From: Nostoc flagelliforme FACHB-838
Lineage (GTDB): Bacteria; Cyanobacteriota; Cyanobacteriia; Cyanobacteriales; Nostocaceae
Assembly (NCBI RefSeq): GCF_014698065.1
Contig: NZ_JACJSI010000031.1
Location: 1 to 64,000, forward strand
Length of the DNA: 64,000 nucleotides
Direction of reading: 5' to 3'
A program made the position numbers and the translations under genes. Below are positions 6,960 to 14,498 of the stretch, piece after piece (position 1 is the stretch's first letter; the number at the start of each line of letters is the position of its first letter). The notes under the pieces are model-generated. The model was not told where the DNA came from, searched no databases, and saw only the letters and a list, made by a program, of their open reading frames with translations.

Positions 6960-8174
6960 TCAATCCATTACAGCTAACACAGCTTTCGGCAATAACTTAT
7001 CTTTAAACCAAACAATTCTGGCGGGGACATCATTTAATTTTACTCCCGCTTTTTCTAAATTAAGTCGCTCGGAAATTGCTAAAATTAAGTCATCACGTCC
7101 AGCCCGCCGTACCTGAGAAAACTTCTTTTGTAAATACTCTGGTCGCCAATAACCAACAATTTCTAATAAAAAGGTGCGTCCATCAGCATGAACTAAGCGA
7201 AAATCCGGAATCATCACACTACCAGGAATTGGTATCAAATCAACTTCTCGCTCTAACGCCCAACCACTTTTTAACGCATCCCACTTATCAGCAAAGGATG
7301 CTTCTAGCATACTATCGTAGGGCTTACCTGGTGGATAATGCGATACCAAACCACATTCGGAATTGAGAGTAAAACGTCCAGTTTTCCAAGTATTTGTATA
7401 AGCATCACGAGTTTGGAGAATCGACGAAAGACTCCATTTGGTAACGTGAAGTAAAGCCGGAATAAGTTTAGCGATCGCTAACCCATATCGCGTACTAGGA
7501 TTAAACAAACTCGTCGGCCCATCTATCGTAATTGTAAACCCGTGGTCAGCATCACCCTCAATATAAGCCATCAATTGAAACAACTTCAAATAGCGAAATA
7601 ACAGCTTATATTCTCCCGGAACATTCCGGTGAGCATTTAATACAAGTTGACTGGCTTTATAAAATACACCTTGTACCTGAGATAAATTATATCGATTTAT
7701 CAAATCTGGCGCTGTTGGTGCATCAAATACTGTCAAAATTTTATTTTCAGATAAATCAGCATATAGCCCATTACGAACCTGTTCTAATAAAACTTCCCGT
7801 TCAAGTTCTTGAGTTAACTCATCAGCAACTTTGCTCAGAGTAACTTGTGTTGATTCTCGACTAGAAACCGATTTTGCAGCCAGAGAAAACACTCGTTCTC
7901 TTAACATTTGCGGTTCCAAAGGACTTACTACCTCAAAAGTGCAAAAACTGCTTTTTAGAATATAAGCTAACCCTCGCTTCACCCGATAATCTGTAGAATC
8001 TCCTTCAAAATCAGTCAATTGTCGCTCAAGCACACCTTGAGTCTTCCCCACTGCTGATTGAAAATAATTAATTAACTCAATCGCCAACTCCGAAGTTTTT
8101 TGATCAATCTTCAGTCTCTTCGGAATGATCTCCTCTCCGTTTTGGCGATGCATCAGTAAATCTGTCGGTAACAT
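6960..8174 (-). CDS. DUF790 / Bax1-like nuclease partner of XPB
   Basis: 404 residues from the ATG at 8174 (MLPTDLLMHRQNGEEIIPKR, the usual family start). The C-terminal half holds a PD-(D/E)XK-like core: YDSMLEASFADKWDAL, then VMIPDFRLVHADGRTFLLEI and VGYWRPEYL. Archaeal Bax1 is a structure-specific nuclease bound to XPB helicase in a nucleotide-excision-repair-like unwinding/incision complex, and DUF790 is its bacterial counterpart. The gene overlaps the helicase gene by 71 bp on the same strand, which supports co-translation of a two-protein complex. Length is normal and no damage is seen. Confidence 0.8.
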   Translation of the reverse strand: MLPTDLLMHRQNGEEIIPKRLKIDQKTSELAIELINYFQSAVGKTQGVLERQLTDFEGDSTDYRVKRGLAYILKSSFCTFEVVSPLEPQMLRERVFSLAAKSVSSRESTQVTLSKVADELTQELEREVLLEQVRNGLYADLSENKILTVFDAPTAPDLINRYNLSQVQGVFYKASQLVLNAHRNVPGEYKLLFRYLKLFQLMAYIEGDADHGFTITIDGPTSLFNPSTRYGLAIAKLIPALLHVTKWSLSSILQTRDAYTNTWKTGRFTLNSECGLVSHYPPGKPYDSMLEASFADKWDALKSGWALEREVDLIPIPGSVMIPDFRLVHADGRTFLLEIVGYWRPEYLQKKFSQVRRAGRDDLILAISERLNLEKAGVKLNDVPARIVWFKDKLLPKAVLAVMD

Positions 8175-9705
8175 CTGAATTTTGGATTTTAGATTTTGAA
8201 CTTCCGGTTGAATAATTAATTTCTAACTGTTCCGCAGCCTTCAAACTCCTTTCCTTCCCACTCCCATACACAACCTGTAACTTCCCCTTCTTCTCTTCTT
8301 CCTCTCCGCGTCCTCCGCGCCTCTGCGGTTCGTTATTCCTCTCCCCTCTCCGCCTAGCCGAAGTCCCTTCCTCACTCGTATCCTCCGCCACCACCTCATA
8401 CAAAATTGCCTGCTTATTCTCAATATTCCCCTTCCGTAAAACCCTACCCAATCGCTGAGTATACTCCCTAGCCGAACCCGTTCCCGATAAAATAATCGCA
8501 ACAGTTGCCGCCGGTACATCAACCCCTTCATTCAACACATGAGAAGCAACCAAAGTATTATATTTACCCTCTCGAAACTTTGTTAATATCTCATGGCGTT
8601 CTTTCACAGGAGTTTGATGAGTAATTGCCGGAATTAGTAACTCTTGAGAAATGCGATAAACCGTCGCATTATCAGCAGTAAAAATCAAAATTCTTGCCGG
8701 ATAATGTTCTGCCAATAAATCAATCAAAATTCGCAACTTCCCATCAGTACCCAAAGCGATATCTTTCGCTTCCCGGTGCGCTAACATCGCCCTACGTCCC
8801 GATTGCGATCGCGCACTCATTTGCACGAACATTTGCCAACCTTGCAGACTCCCCAAAGAAATCCGGGATTGCTTTAAAAAATCATTGCGAGTTTGAATTA
8901 GTTGATTGTATCTTTCCCGCTCAAGTTGTGATAACTTTACCTTAATTTGGACAATCTCATGCTCTGCTAATGCCTTACCCGCCAAATCTTCAGCGCGTTT
9001 GCGATATACTTCTTGACCAATGAGGATATTTAACTCAGCGTGTTTACCATCGCTGCGTTCTGGTGTAGCGGAGAGTCCCAGGCGATAAGGTGCGATCGCA
9101 TATTCAGCAATCACCCGATTAAAATCTGTCGGTAAATGATGACATTCATCAAAAACAATCAACGCATATTGATTTCCCAACGTCTCAGCGTGAATTGCGG
9201 CACTATCGTAAGTTGCAACGAGAATTGCCGTTCTATCCCGCGAACCACCTCCCAGCAATCCCACCTCAGCATCCGGGAAAGCCGCTACCAAGTGTGCATA
9301 CCATTGATGCATTAAATCTAAAGTTGGCACCACAATTAGCGTTGTGCGTGGCGTTGACTGCATCGCCATTTGCGCCAAATAAGTCTTTCCTGCCGCCGTA
9401 GGAAGCACAACGACCCCCTGTCTACCCGCCAGTTTCCAAGCTGCTAAGGCCTCAGTCTGGTGGGGATATGGTTCCATTTCCAGACTGGGAACCAAATCTA
9501 CAGGATAAAATTGCTTTGCCTCATCGATAAAATTCACATCTTCCGCTTGTAGTGCTTCCACTAGCGATCGGTATCTAATTGCGGGAATGCGGAATTTTTC
9601 GACTCTATCATCCCATGTAGCATAATCCATCCAACCTTTGCCGCGTGGCGGTGGATGCAAAATTAATGTGCCGCGATCAAAATTTAGTGTAGGAGTACGA
9701 GCCAT
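8104..9705 (-). CDS. XPB-like superfamily 2 DNA helicase
   Basis: About 533 residues. An N-terminal damage-recognition-like region precedes EPYPHQTEALAAWKLAGRQG, motif I VVLPTAAGKTYLAQ, motif II FDECHH, motif III LGLSATPERSDG and motif VI YTQRLGRVLRKG. The ATG at 9705 (MARTPTLNFDRGTL) is chosen because the nine codons before it come from an intergenic heptamer repeat. XPB unwinds DNA for repair or transcription and works with the Bax1-like nuclease encoded downstream. Oddly, the C-terminus carries an Arg/Glu-rich insert (SARRRGERNNEPQRRGGRGE) translated from what looks like a common intergenic repeat. Confidence 0.85.
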   Translation of the reverse strand: MARTPTLNFDRGTLILHPPPRGKGWMDYATWDDRVEKFRIPAIRYRSLVEALQAEDVNFIDEAKQFYPVDLVPSLEMEPYPHQTEALAAWKLAGRQGVVVLPTAAGKTYLAQMAMQSTPRTTLIVVPTLDLMHQWYAHLVAAFPDAEVGLLGGGSRDRTAILVATYDSAAIHAETLGNQYALIVFDECHHLPTDFNRVIAEYAIAPYRLGLSATPERSDGKHAELNILIGQEVYRKRAEDLAGKALAEHEIVQIKVKLSQLERERYNQLIQTRNDFLKQSRISLGSLQGWQMFVQMSARSQSGRRAMLAHREAKDIALGTDGKLRILIDLLAEHYPARILIFTADNATVYRISQELLIPAITHQTPVKERHEILTKFREGKYNTLVASHVLNEGVDVPAATVAIILSGTGSAREYTQRLGRVLRKGNIENKQAILYEVVAEDTSEEGTSARRRGERNNEPQRRGGRGEEEEKKGKLQVVYGSGKERSLKAAEQLEINYSTGSSKSKIQNSDVTDRFTDASPKRRGDHSEETED

Positions 9706-9707
9706 GA

Positions 9708-9748
9708 GTATTGGGTATTGGGCATGGGGCATTGGGCATGGGGCATTG
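9708..9748. repeat. Heptamer-type repeat (ggcattgggcatggg)
   Basis: Repeats of GGGCATGGGGCATTGGGCAT run up to the helicase start codon. In frame they would encode a spurious nine-residue extension of the helicase. Confidence 0.65.
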
Positions 9749-9828
9749 TTATTCCCCTCATCTTTCTTATTCCCTTGATTACTAATAACGCGTTCTTAAG
9801 CTGAGAAAATGTTTACTCTGATTAAGAA

Positions 9829-9847
9829 GTGTAAAGTTATGTTACAC
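9829..9847. promoter_or_regulatory. Inverted repeat upstream of folE
   Basis: GTGTAA-N7-TTACAC is a perfect 6-bp inverted repeat 82 bp upstream of the folE ATG. It looks like an operator for a dimeric regulator. It is not an NtcA site (the GTA/TAC spacing is 9, not 8). No regulator is proposed. Confidence 0.35.
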
Positions 9848-9928
9848 TCATTTACGAGTCAGAAGTCAATCGTAACTGACATCTGAACAACAGACTAATT
9901 TATCAAATATTCCCACAGAACTCACAAA

Positions 9929-10579
9929 ATGACTCTATCGATTCGTCCTGATCTAACTTCTGCCGATCAGGTACTGTCATCTTTAGCGACTGAGCAACAG
10001 CAAACTGTAACAGAAGCTGAAATGATGCAAGCTGTGCGTACTTTGCTGATTGGATTAGGAGAAAATCCAGACCGCGAAGGATTAAAAGATACTCCAAAAA
10101 GGGTGATGAAAGCTTTACAGTTTCTCACAAAAGGATATCATGAATCATTGGATGAACTGCTAAACGGAGCAGTATTTACAGAAGATGCCAATGAAATGGT
10201 TTTGGTTCGGGACATCGACATATTCAGCTCCTGTGAACATCATATTTTACCGATTATTGGTCGCGCTCATGTTGCTTACATTCCCAATGGCAAAGTAATC
10301 GGATTATCCAAGATTGCCCGTGTTTGCGAAATGTATGCACGACGTTTGCAAGTTCAAGAACGTTTGACTGTGCAAATTGCTGACGCATTACAAGGATTAC
10401 TCAAACCTCAAGGAGTTGCAGTGGTAATAGAAGCAACCCACATGTGTATGGTAATGCGCGGTGTGCAGAAACCCGGTTCTTGGACTGTTACTAGTGCAAT
10501 GCGCGGTATTTTTGCAAAAGATGTCCGGACTCGTGAGGAATTTATGAATTTGATCCGGCACAATTCTAATTTCCATTAA
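9929..10579 (+). CDS. folE: GTP cyclohydrolase I
   Basis: 216 residues. Type I FolE signature blocks are all visible: [16 protein letters not shown], the zinc-binding [10 protein letters not shown] (Cys, His), [24 protein letters not shown], and [15 protein letters not shown] with the second zinc Cys. It converts GTP to 7,8-dihydroneopterin triphosphate, the first step to folate and, in cyanobacteria, to tetrahydropterins and pterin glucosides. Homodecamer in the cytosol. It is a single gene with about 190 bp of upstream sequence containing an inverted repeat. Length is normal. Confidence 0.95.
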   Translation: MTLSIRPDLTSADQVLSSLATEQQQTVTEAEMMQAVRTLLIGLGENPDREGLKDTPKRVMKALQFLTKGYHESLDELLNGAVFTEDANEMVLVRDIDIFSSCEHHILPIIGRAHVAYIPNGKVIGLSKIARVCEMYARRLQVQERLTVQIADALQGLLKPQGVAVVIEATHMCMVMRGVQKPGSWTVTSAMRGIFAKDVRTREEFMNLIRHNSNFH

Positions 10580-10802
10580 ATAGCCTTGAATAAGCTTTAT
10601 CAAAACAGAATTCAGGAGTCAGGAGTCAGAATTCAGTATGAATTCTGTACGACTGGTGGATGAATCTAGGGGTTTAAGACCCCCGCTAAATCTTCTCTTT
10701 CAGAGACGCACTTGCGTTCATTTAGCGGTCTACAATGAGTGGCGGGTCTGAATCCCCCACTCATTGATTCTGACTCCTGGATTCTGGCTTCTGGGTTCTT
10801 CT

Positions 10803-11270
10803 TCAACGAAAAGAAATCACTAATTTATTCAATGCAGCTATGTCAATTAAAAGTGCATGATTTCCGTGGGTTGACTTCAGCCACGCCAGTTGAACATTAG
10901 GTATTAAATTGGCCAATTTTTGTTTTTTAACTGGAGGATATAGTATATCAGAATCAATGGCGACGACTAAAGTCTGTTGTTGGATGCTTTGCAGGATAGA
11001 TTCATAATCTAACAAATTAGGGCTTGTGCGATCGCGTCAACTAATTACACAATGTCATTGCGAGCGTTCGCGGAGCGTCTTGTAGAGAAGCGAAGCAATC
11101 GTAGGGGCTGGGATTGCTTCGCTTTATTCGCAATAACTGTAAATATTTTTGTCCGATTACTTATAATAATGCCCACTCCAATGCTTGCATCTCAGCAAGT
11201 GAATCGCTAATCACTAACCGCAGAGATTGAACGCCCAAGTAAGTATTCTAATAGTGCAGCTTGCAGATGA
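10803..11270 (-). pseudogene. Decayed metX-like (homoserine O-acetyltransferase family) gene
   Basis: The 3' part (10803-11015) encodes TLVVAIDSDILYPPVKKQKL and WLKSTHGNHALLIDIAALN, the end of MetX with its catalytic Asp and His region. Farther along the minus strand (about 11162-11265) a frameshifted segment encodes YLGVQSLRLVISDSLAEMQA followed by LEWALL, matching the nucleophile-elbow region of MetX. Between them, about 150 bp of interspersed repeat (11047-11136) replaces the lid region. Frameshift, insertion and missing N-terminus make this a pseudogene. The family is alpha/beta hydrolase; in plants and bacteria it acetylates homoserine with acetyl-CoA. Confidence 0.7.
11047..11136. repeat. 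Palindromic interspersed repeat (tgtcattgcgag..caataac)
   Basis: The sequence runs from ATGTCATTGCGAGCG through GAAGCAATCG and GGGATTGCTTCGC to ATTCGCAATAAC. It belongs to the same family as 12676-12804 and a fragment near 43107-43135. It sits inside the metX remnant. Confidence 0.65.
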
Positions 11271-11500
11271 ACCATATTTTAATTGTAATCTTAGGAAAAG
11301 ATACACCATAAGGGTTGCCTATTATAGAGTGTTCCTTTCTAATTCGGATTGAGAAGGTGATCAAGAGCGAAGCCGAAAAATCTCAGCAATTAGTTGAAAA
11401 GACCTCAAAATCAAAAGAAAAACGTAGTCGAGGTCTATTCCCAAGCCTCGGAAATTGGCAAGTTATTGATATAATAATCAATGAAACTTTTAAATAAATA

Positions 11501-11527
11501 TTAGCACTCAATGCTTGCAAGTGCTAA
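11501..11527. promoter_or_regulatory. CIRCE-like HrcA operator
   Basis: TTAGCACTC (11501-11509), nine bases, then AAGTGCTAA (11519-11527). The CIRCE consensus is TTAGCACTC-N9-GAGTGCTAA, so this is a match with one change and the exact spacing. CIRCE is bound by HrcA and normally controls groESL/groEL. Here the next gene is the small conserved gene at 11661, 134 bp downstream on the plus strand, and no chaperonin gene is in the window. Confidence 0.75.
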
Positions 11528-11660
11528 TTTATGACTAACATTTAATGCCTATGACATAGACCAAAACTACACTTTTTGTAGATGTTTTAGTTCCTTTCCA
11601 GACGTTAATTTATAAAAATTACATCTTTCTTGTAACTAATTTAAAACTGGGAGTACTGGC

Positions 11661-12011
11661 ATGAAATACACTTTTGATATTGTAGGAGTATCTCCACTTT
11701 TGCAGTTTTTTAATCACCAACAGCAAAATGAACAAAAACCATCTCACCAAGGTGTCGAATACTTGGGAATGCATACGTGTACACTAGATACGTTTCTACA
11801 ATCGGTGGAATCAGTTCCAGAGAAGTGTGGTTGGAATCTGGATCAAGTGGTAGATACCGTTATTAAGTTTTGGTTGAATAACTCAGACAGTATTAGTTAT
11901 TGGAAAGTATGTTTAAGTAATGCTGGTAAGGATAATTTACTAGTCACAAGATTGGCAGACATAACCGCCTTACAAACTGAATTTGAATCCCTACTACATA
12001 AGAAGTGGTGA
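11661..12011 (+). CDS. Conserved cyanobacterial protein of unknown function, possibly heat-shock controlled
   Basis: 116 residues, MKYTFDIVGVSPLLQFFNHQ with no signal peptide or membrane segment. It is acidic to neutral with a central GVEYLGMHTCTLDTFLQSVE and a conserved-looking WLNNSDSISYWKV. GGGAG lies about 9 bases upstream of the ATG. I recognise this only as a family of cyanobacterial hypotheticals. The context adds something: a CIRCE-like operator is 134 bp upstream with no other gene between. If it is functional, HrcA would repress this gene at normal temperature. No function is assigned. Confidence 0.8.
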   Translation: MKYTFDIVGVSPLLQFFNHQQQNEQKPSHQGVEYLGMHTCTLDTFLQSVESVPEKCGWNLDQVVDTVIKFWLNNSDSISYWKVCLSNAGKDNLLVTRLADITALQTEFESLLHKKW

Positions 12012-12426
12012 AGAGATAGGTAGAGCTGAACTGGGGATTGGGGACTAGGACAATTTTCATGGGGATGCAAGCCCCAACCAAATTGGGAAATAGACTCTTT
12101 CCAAGTCCCCAGTACCGGAGTAACCCCTGCTTTGCTCAAAATCAATGCTTTTCTGTGTTATTCTCATTTTCAAGTGCTTTGAGAACTTTTAAATACAACT
12201 TTTCTACTCTTTTAAAGGGAATCCCAACTCTTTAGCATAATAGAATCCCTCATCTATATTTCTGGCATTAGCTATTTCTTCACATAATTCTTCAGTATAA
12301 AATGTTTTTCCTTCAGAAATCTTATAGCTAAATCTACTTAAAAAAAGCTCGAAACCCCTTTATCCTTAGCTATTGCTACTGAGCCAGAAGAATTAAGACT
12401 AAATCTGGTATTACGAAAAAAGGTTT

Positions 12427-12533
12427 TATAGCGGTTTTCGTTTACGTGAGGTACACCCGTAGGGGCACGGCACTGCCATGCCCCTACACATTGTCATGTA
12501 ATGTTGTACCGTATCTGAATGGGAACTGCTATA
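12427..12533. mobile_element. MITE-like palindromic element with 28-bp terminal inverted repeats
   Basis: The left end TATAGCGGTTTTCGTTTACG (12427-) is the imperfect inverse of the right end, which on the other strand reads TATAGCAGTTCCCATTCAGA (12533 leftward). Both arms close on a GTAC at 28 bp. The centre is a GTAGGGGCA..TGCCCCTAC hairpin. A solitary left-type end is at 31381-31408, and a diverged right-type end is near 13970. No coding capacity. Confidence 0.7.
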
Positions 12534-12613
12534 TTGCCATTTTTAAACGTAATAAGTCCCACGAAAGTGCGCTATATTGCCATTTTTAAACGTAATAAGT
12601 CCCACGAAAGTGC
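12528..12613. repeat. 43-bp perfect tandem duplication
   Basis: The 43-bp unit beginning GCTATATTGCCATTTTTAAA occupies 12528-12570 and 12571-12613 without a mismatch. It duplicates coding sequence of the ATP-grasp remnant directly beside the MITE end. Perfect identity implies a recent event. Confidence 0.9.
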
Positions 12614-12675
12614 ATTCTGGATCTACTAAAACTACTGCTCCTATCTCATTTGCTAATTTTTAAATTATAGATGTT

Positions 12676-12804
12676 ATATCATGTTCGGCAAATCACTTAT
12701 AATATGTCATTGCGAATGCAACGAAGTGGAATGAAGCAATCGCAAAGGTTTGGGATTGCCGCGCTACGCTCGCAATGACATAAGTATTAAGTCGAACATG
12801 ATAT
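12676..12804. mobile_element. MITE-like element with 12-bp perfect terminal inverted repeats
   Basis: ATATCATGTTCG (12676-12687) and CGAACATGATAT (12793-12804) are perfect inverses. Inside is the TGTCATTGCG..CGCAATGACA palindromic repeat shared with 11047-11136. Non-coding. The following stretch to 13472 has only A/T-rich sequence and the repeat at 13031. Confidence 0.65.
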
Positions 12805-13030
12805 TACAAATGGTTTTTGCATGATCATAAATATCAATCTACCGGAAAAATATTAACTATTTTATAGCAATTAGTTAAGATACTTTAAAACTCAAAAATT
12901 GCACTACATATTTATTTATAAACTTATAGTACAAACCTGATAAAAACTTATTTTTATATCTAAAGAAATTATTAAAATTCCACTTTTATAAACTAACTAT
13001 AAAAAACGCAAATGTTCGCAATACAGCTTT

Positions 13031-13062
13031 AGCGTAGGCGTGTAGCCTGCCATAGGCATCGC
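13031..13062 (-). repeat. Short interspersed repeat, copy 3 (inverted, diverged)
   Basis: AGCGTAGGCGTGTAGCCTGC followed by CATAGGCATCGC is the inverse of the 328-356 family with several substitutions. The rest of 12805-13472 shows no gene. It is A/T-rich with no frame that looks like protein. Confidence 0.55.
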
Positions 13063-13472
13063 ACTATAAAAAATTAAGAGTTTGTAGTTTGTCCTTGCTG
13101 ATTAATTCTATACAGATTATTGTTGCTTTTTGTCTTTTGAGCTTTTAATAGTATTTTTTAAGACATTTCTATTAATTTACCCACTGATACGGTCTTTACT
13201 TATGTGTATGCATACAAATAATGCAAACCCAACAATTGCCAAACTTTCTGCTTGAGGATTATTGTGTCCTGGAAACATCTGCAAATTAAGGCTTTGAGAT
13301 TCATAGACACTTGAAAATTACAACTTAGTTGGTCTTAAAGAGAGCGCTAAGTGTTGACAATTTATAAATAATCGAATAACAAGGTGGCAGCAGGATAAAA
13401 AAAAGCGTTAGTGCATTCTTACCTAGAAATTAATTAGCGCCCTTGATTAAACTTCATACGGATAACATCATT

Positions 13473-13709
13473 ATGCCAGAAAATACGGATAACAAAGCTT
13501 CTAAATCAGACAATCAGACTATTGCTTATAAAGAACGCCTCAATTCTTGGGCGATCGCTCGTCTACTTCCTAATACGCAACGGGAAATTGTTGCTCGTTT
13601 CCGCAGCCGATCTGATGCTGATGGCTATATGCGGCATCTTCCTCAAGAAATACCCAATGCTTCATACATGGTTGTTTTTGATTGTCAACACCATGAAGCT
13701 GTGATTTAA
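13473..13709 (+). CDS. Small conserved cyanobacterial protein of unknown function
   Basis: 78 residues from the ATG at 13473 (MPENTDNKASKSDNQTIAYK). A conserved-looking core ERLNSWAIARLLPNTQREIV is followed by ARFRSRSDADGYMRHLPQEI and a C-terminal SYMVVFDCQ. The N-terminus is polar and the rest compact alpha/beta, with no signal peptide. A start ten codons earlier (TTG at 13443) is possible but less like the family. No function can be given. It lies between two repeat-rich regions and has no operon partner. Confidence 0.7.
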   Translation: MPENTDNKASKSDNQTIAYKERLNSWAIARLLPNTQREIVARFRSRSDADGYMRHLPQEIPNASYMVVFDCQHHEAVI

Positions 13710-13880
13710 AGTATAAGTATAGGCAATAGACCTATCTTGAAAATAGGGAACAGCTTAAAGATGACAGGGAAAGAGATTTTATTCTCTTGTGCTTGTATAG
13801 TGGGTGCTTTCTGCTAACTCTGTTGATAAGCGTCTTTAAGGGACTTTTGAACTTTTGCGATGAAAAGGGAATATTTCAAT

Positions 13881-13920
13881 GAGCTACACAGGTAGGGTGG
13901 CACATCTGTGCTACCCTACG
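13881..13920. repeat. Palindromic repeat (ggtagggtggcaca..tgtgctaccctacg)
   Basis: GTAGGGTGGCACA and TGTGCTACCCTAC form a hairpin. A close relative is at 30368-30411. In both, the hairpin is preceded by a TACAC-like base and followed by an A/T-rich TATGTT-type tail. It is part of a gene-free region (13710-14498). Confidence 0.6.
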
Positions 13921-14045
13921 AAAATAAATGTTCTCTATAGTTAATTTTTTTATCTGTATCTCACTTGTGCAGGAACCGCTATATTTGATTTGCTCTCCAC
14001 CCAAAGGTTCAGATTCCCAACTTATTGAAGAAATCGGGGAATTTT

Positions 14046-14135
14046 AGACATTTGGTGAAATTAAATATGCCTCGTCCAGAAACCTTTTAGAGACGTAGCA
14101 CTGCTACGTCTCTACATTCATTTCTACCAGATGTC
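14046..14135. mobile_element. MITE-like element with inverted termini and a perfect central palindrome
   Basis: The termini AGACATTTGGTGAAAT and (inverse) AGACATCTGGTAGAAAT flank a central TAGAGACGTAGCA-C-TGCTACGTCTCTA palindrome at 14088-14114 with 13-bp perfect arms. It is non-coding. The remaining 13710-14498 sequence shows no convincing gene. Confidence 0.65.
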
Positions 14136-14498
14136 TTTTGTGTTCGTAGTACCTTTGATTTAACCAGACAAGTAAAATTTTGCCACAGTGTACTAGTACC
14201 GCAAGGCGGAAGTCAAAAATCAAAAGTCAAAAGTCAAAATGAATACAGTGTAAGCGTTTCCTTGATTTGGAATGGGTAGCTTGTTTATGCCGTGTTGTAC
14301 TAGTGCTAAAAATTTGCGGCTCTCAAAAAAGCGGTAATTATAATTATAAGTTATTAAGTTTTTTCGCCAATATTGTATACAAATATTTTACTTAAAAACA
14401 AATTACGTAATTGCCCTCTTGCTATTGATATTTTAGATTACTTAAAAGTAAAAGTTAGCACAATACAATAAGTCCTAAAAGTGCTAGAGGTTTAATAA

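Larger units (their letters stand above)
12190..12660 (-). pseudogene. Decayed ATP-grasp/cyanophycin-synthetase-like gene with repeat insertion
   Basis: The minus strand carries three in-order protein fragments in different frames: LANEIGAVVLVDPECTFVGL then ITFKNGN (about 12655-12570), FFRNTRFSLNSSGSVAIAKD (about 12418-12350), and SRFSYKISEGKTFYTEELCE then EIANARNIDEGFYYAKELGF (about 12342-12235). The last two resemble the substrate-binding and early ATP-grasp part of small cyanobacterial cyanophycin-synthetase-like ligases. A 43-bp tandem duplication and a 107-bp MITE (12427-12533) interrupt it. Several frameshifts and the lack of the ATP-binding end show that it is dead. The precise enzyme cannot be named. 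Confidence 0.6.

Noticed and set aside
9829..9847. NtcA binding site upstream of folE
   Set aside because: The GTA and TAC half-sites are 9 bases apart instead of 8. Kept only as an unassigned inverted repeat.
10660..10770. tRNA-like fold with GGTCTGAATCCCCC
   Set aside because: The sequence resembles a T-loop but no acceptor/anticodon arms are formed. It is a palindromic repeat (CGCTAAAT/ATTTAGCG).
11315..11497. 60-codon plus-strand frame beginning at a TTG
   Set aside because: Lysine/serine-rich without a recognisable fold, no ribosome site, and the CIRCE site directly follows. Not supported as a gene.
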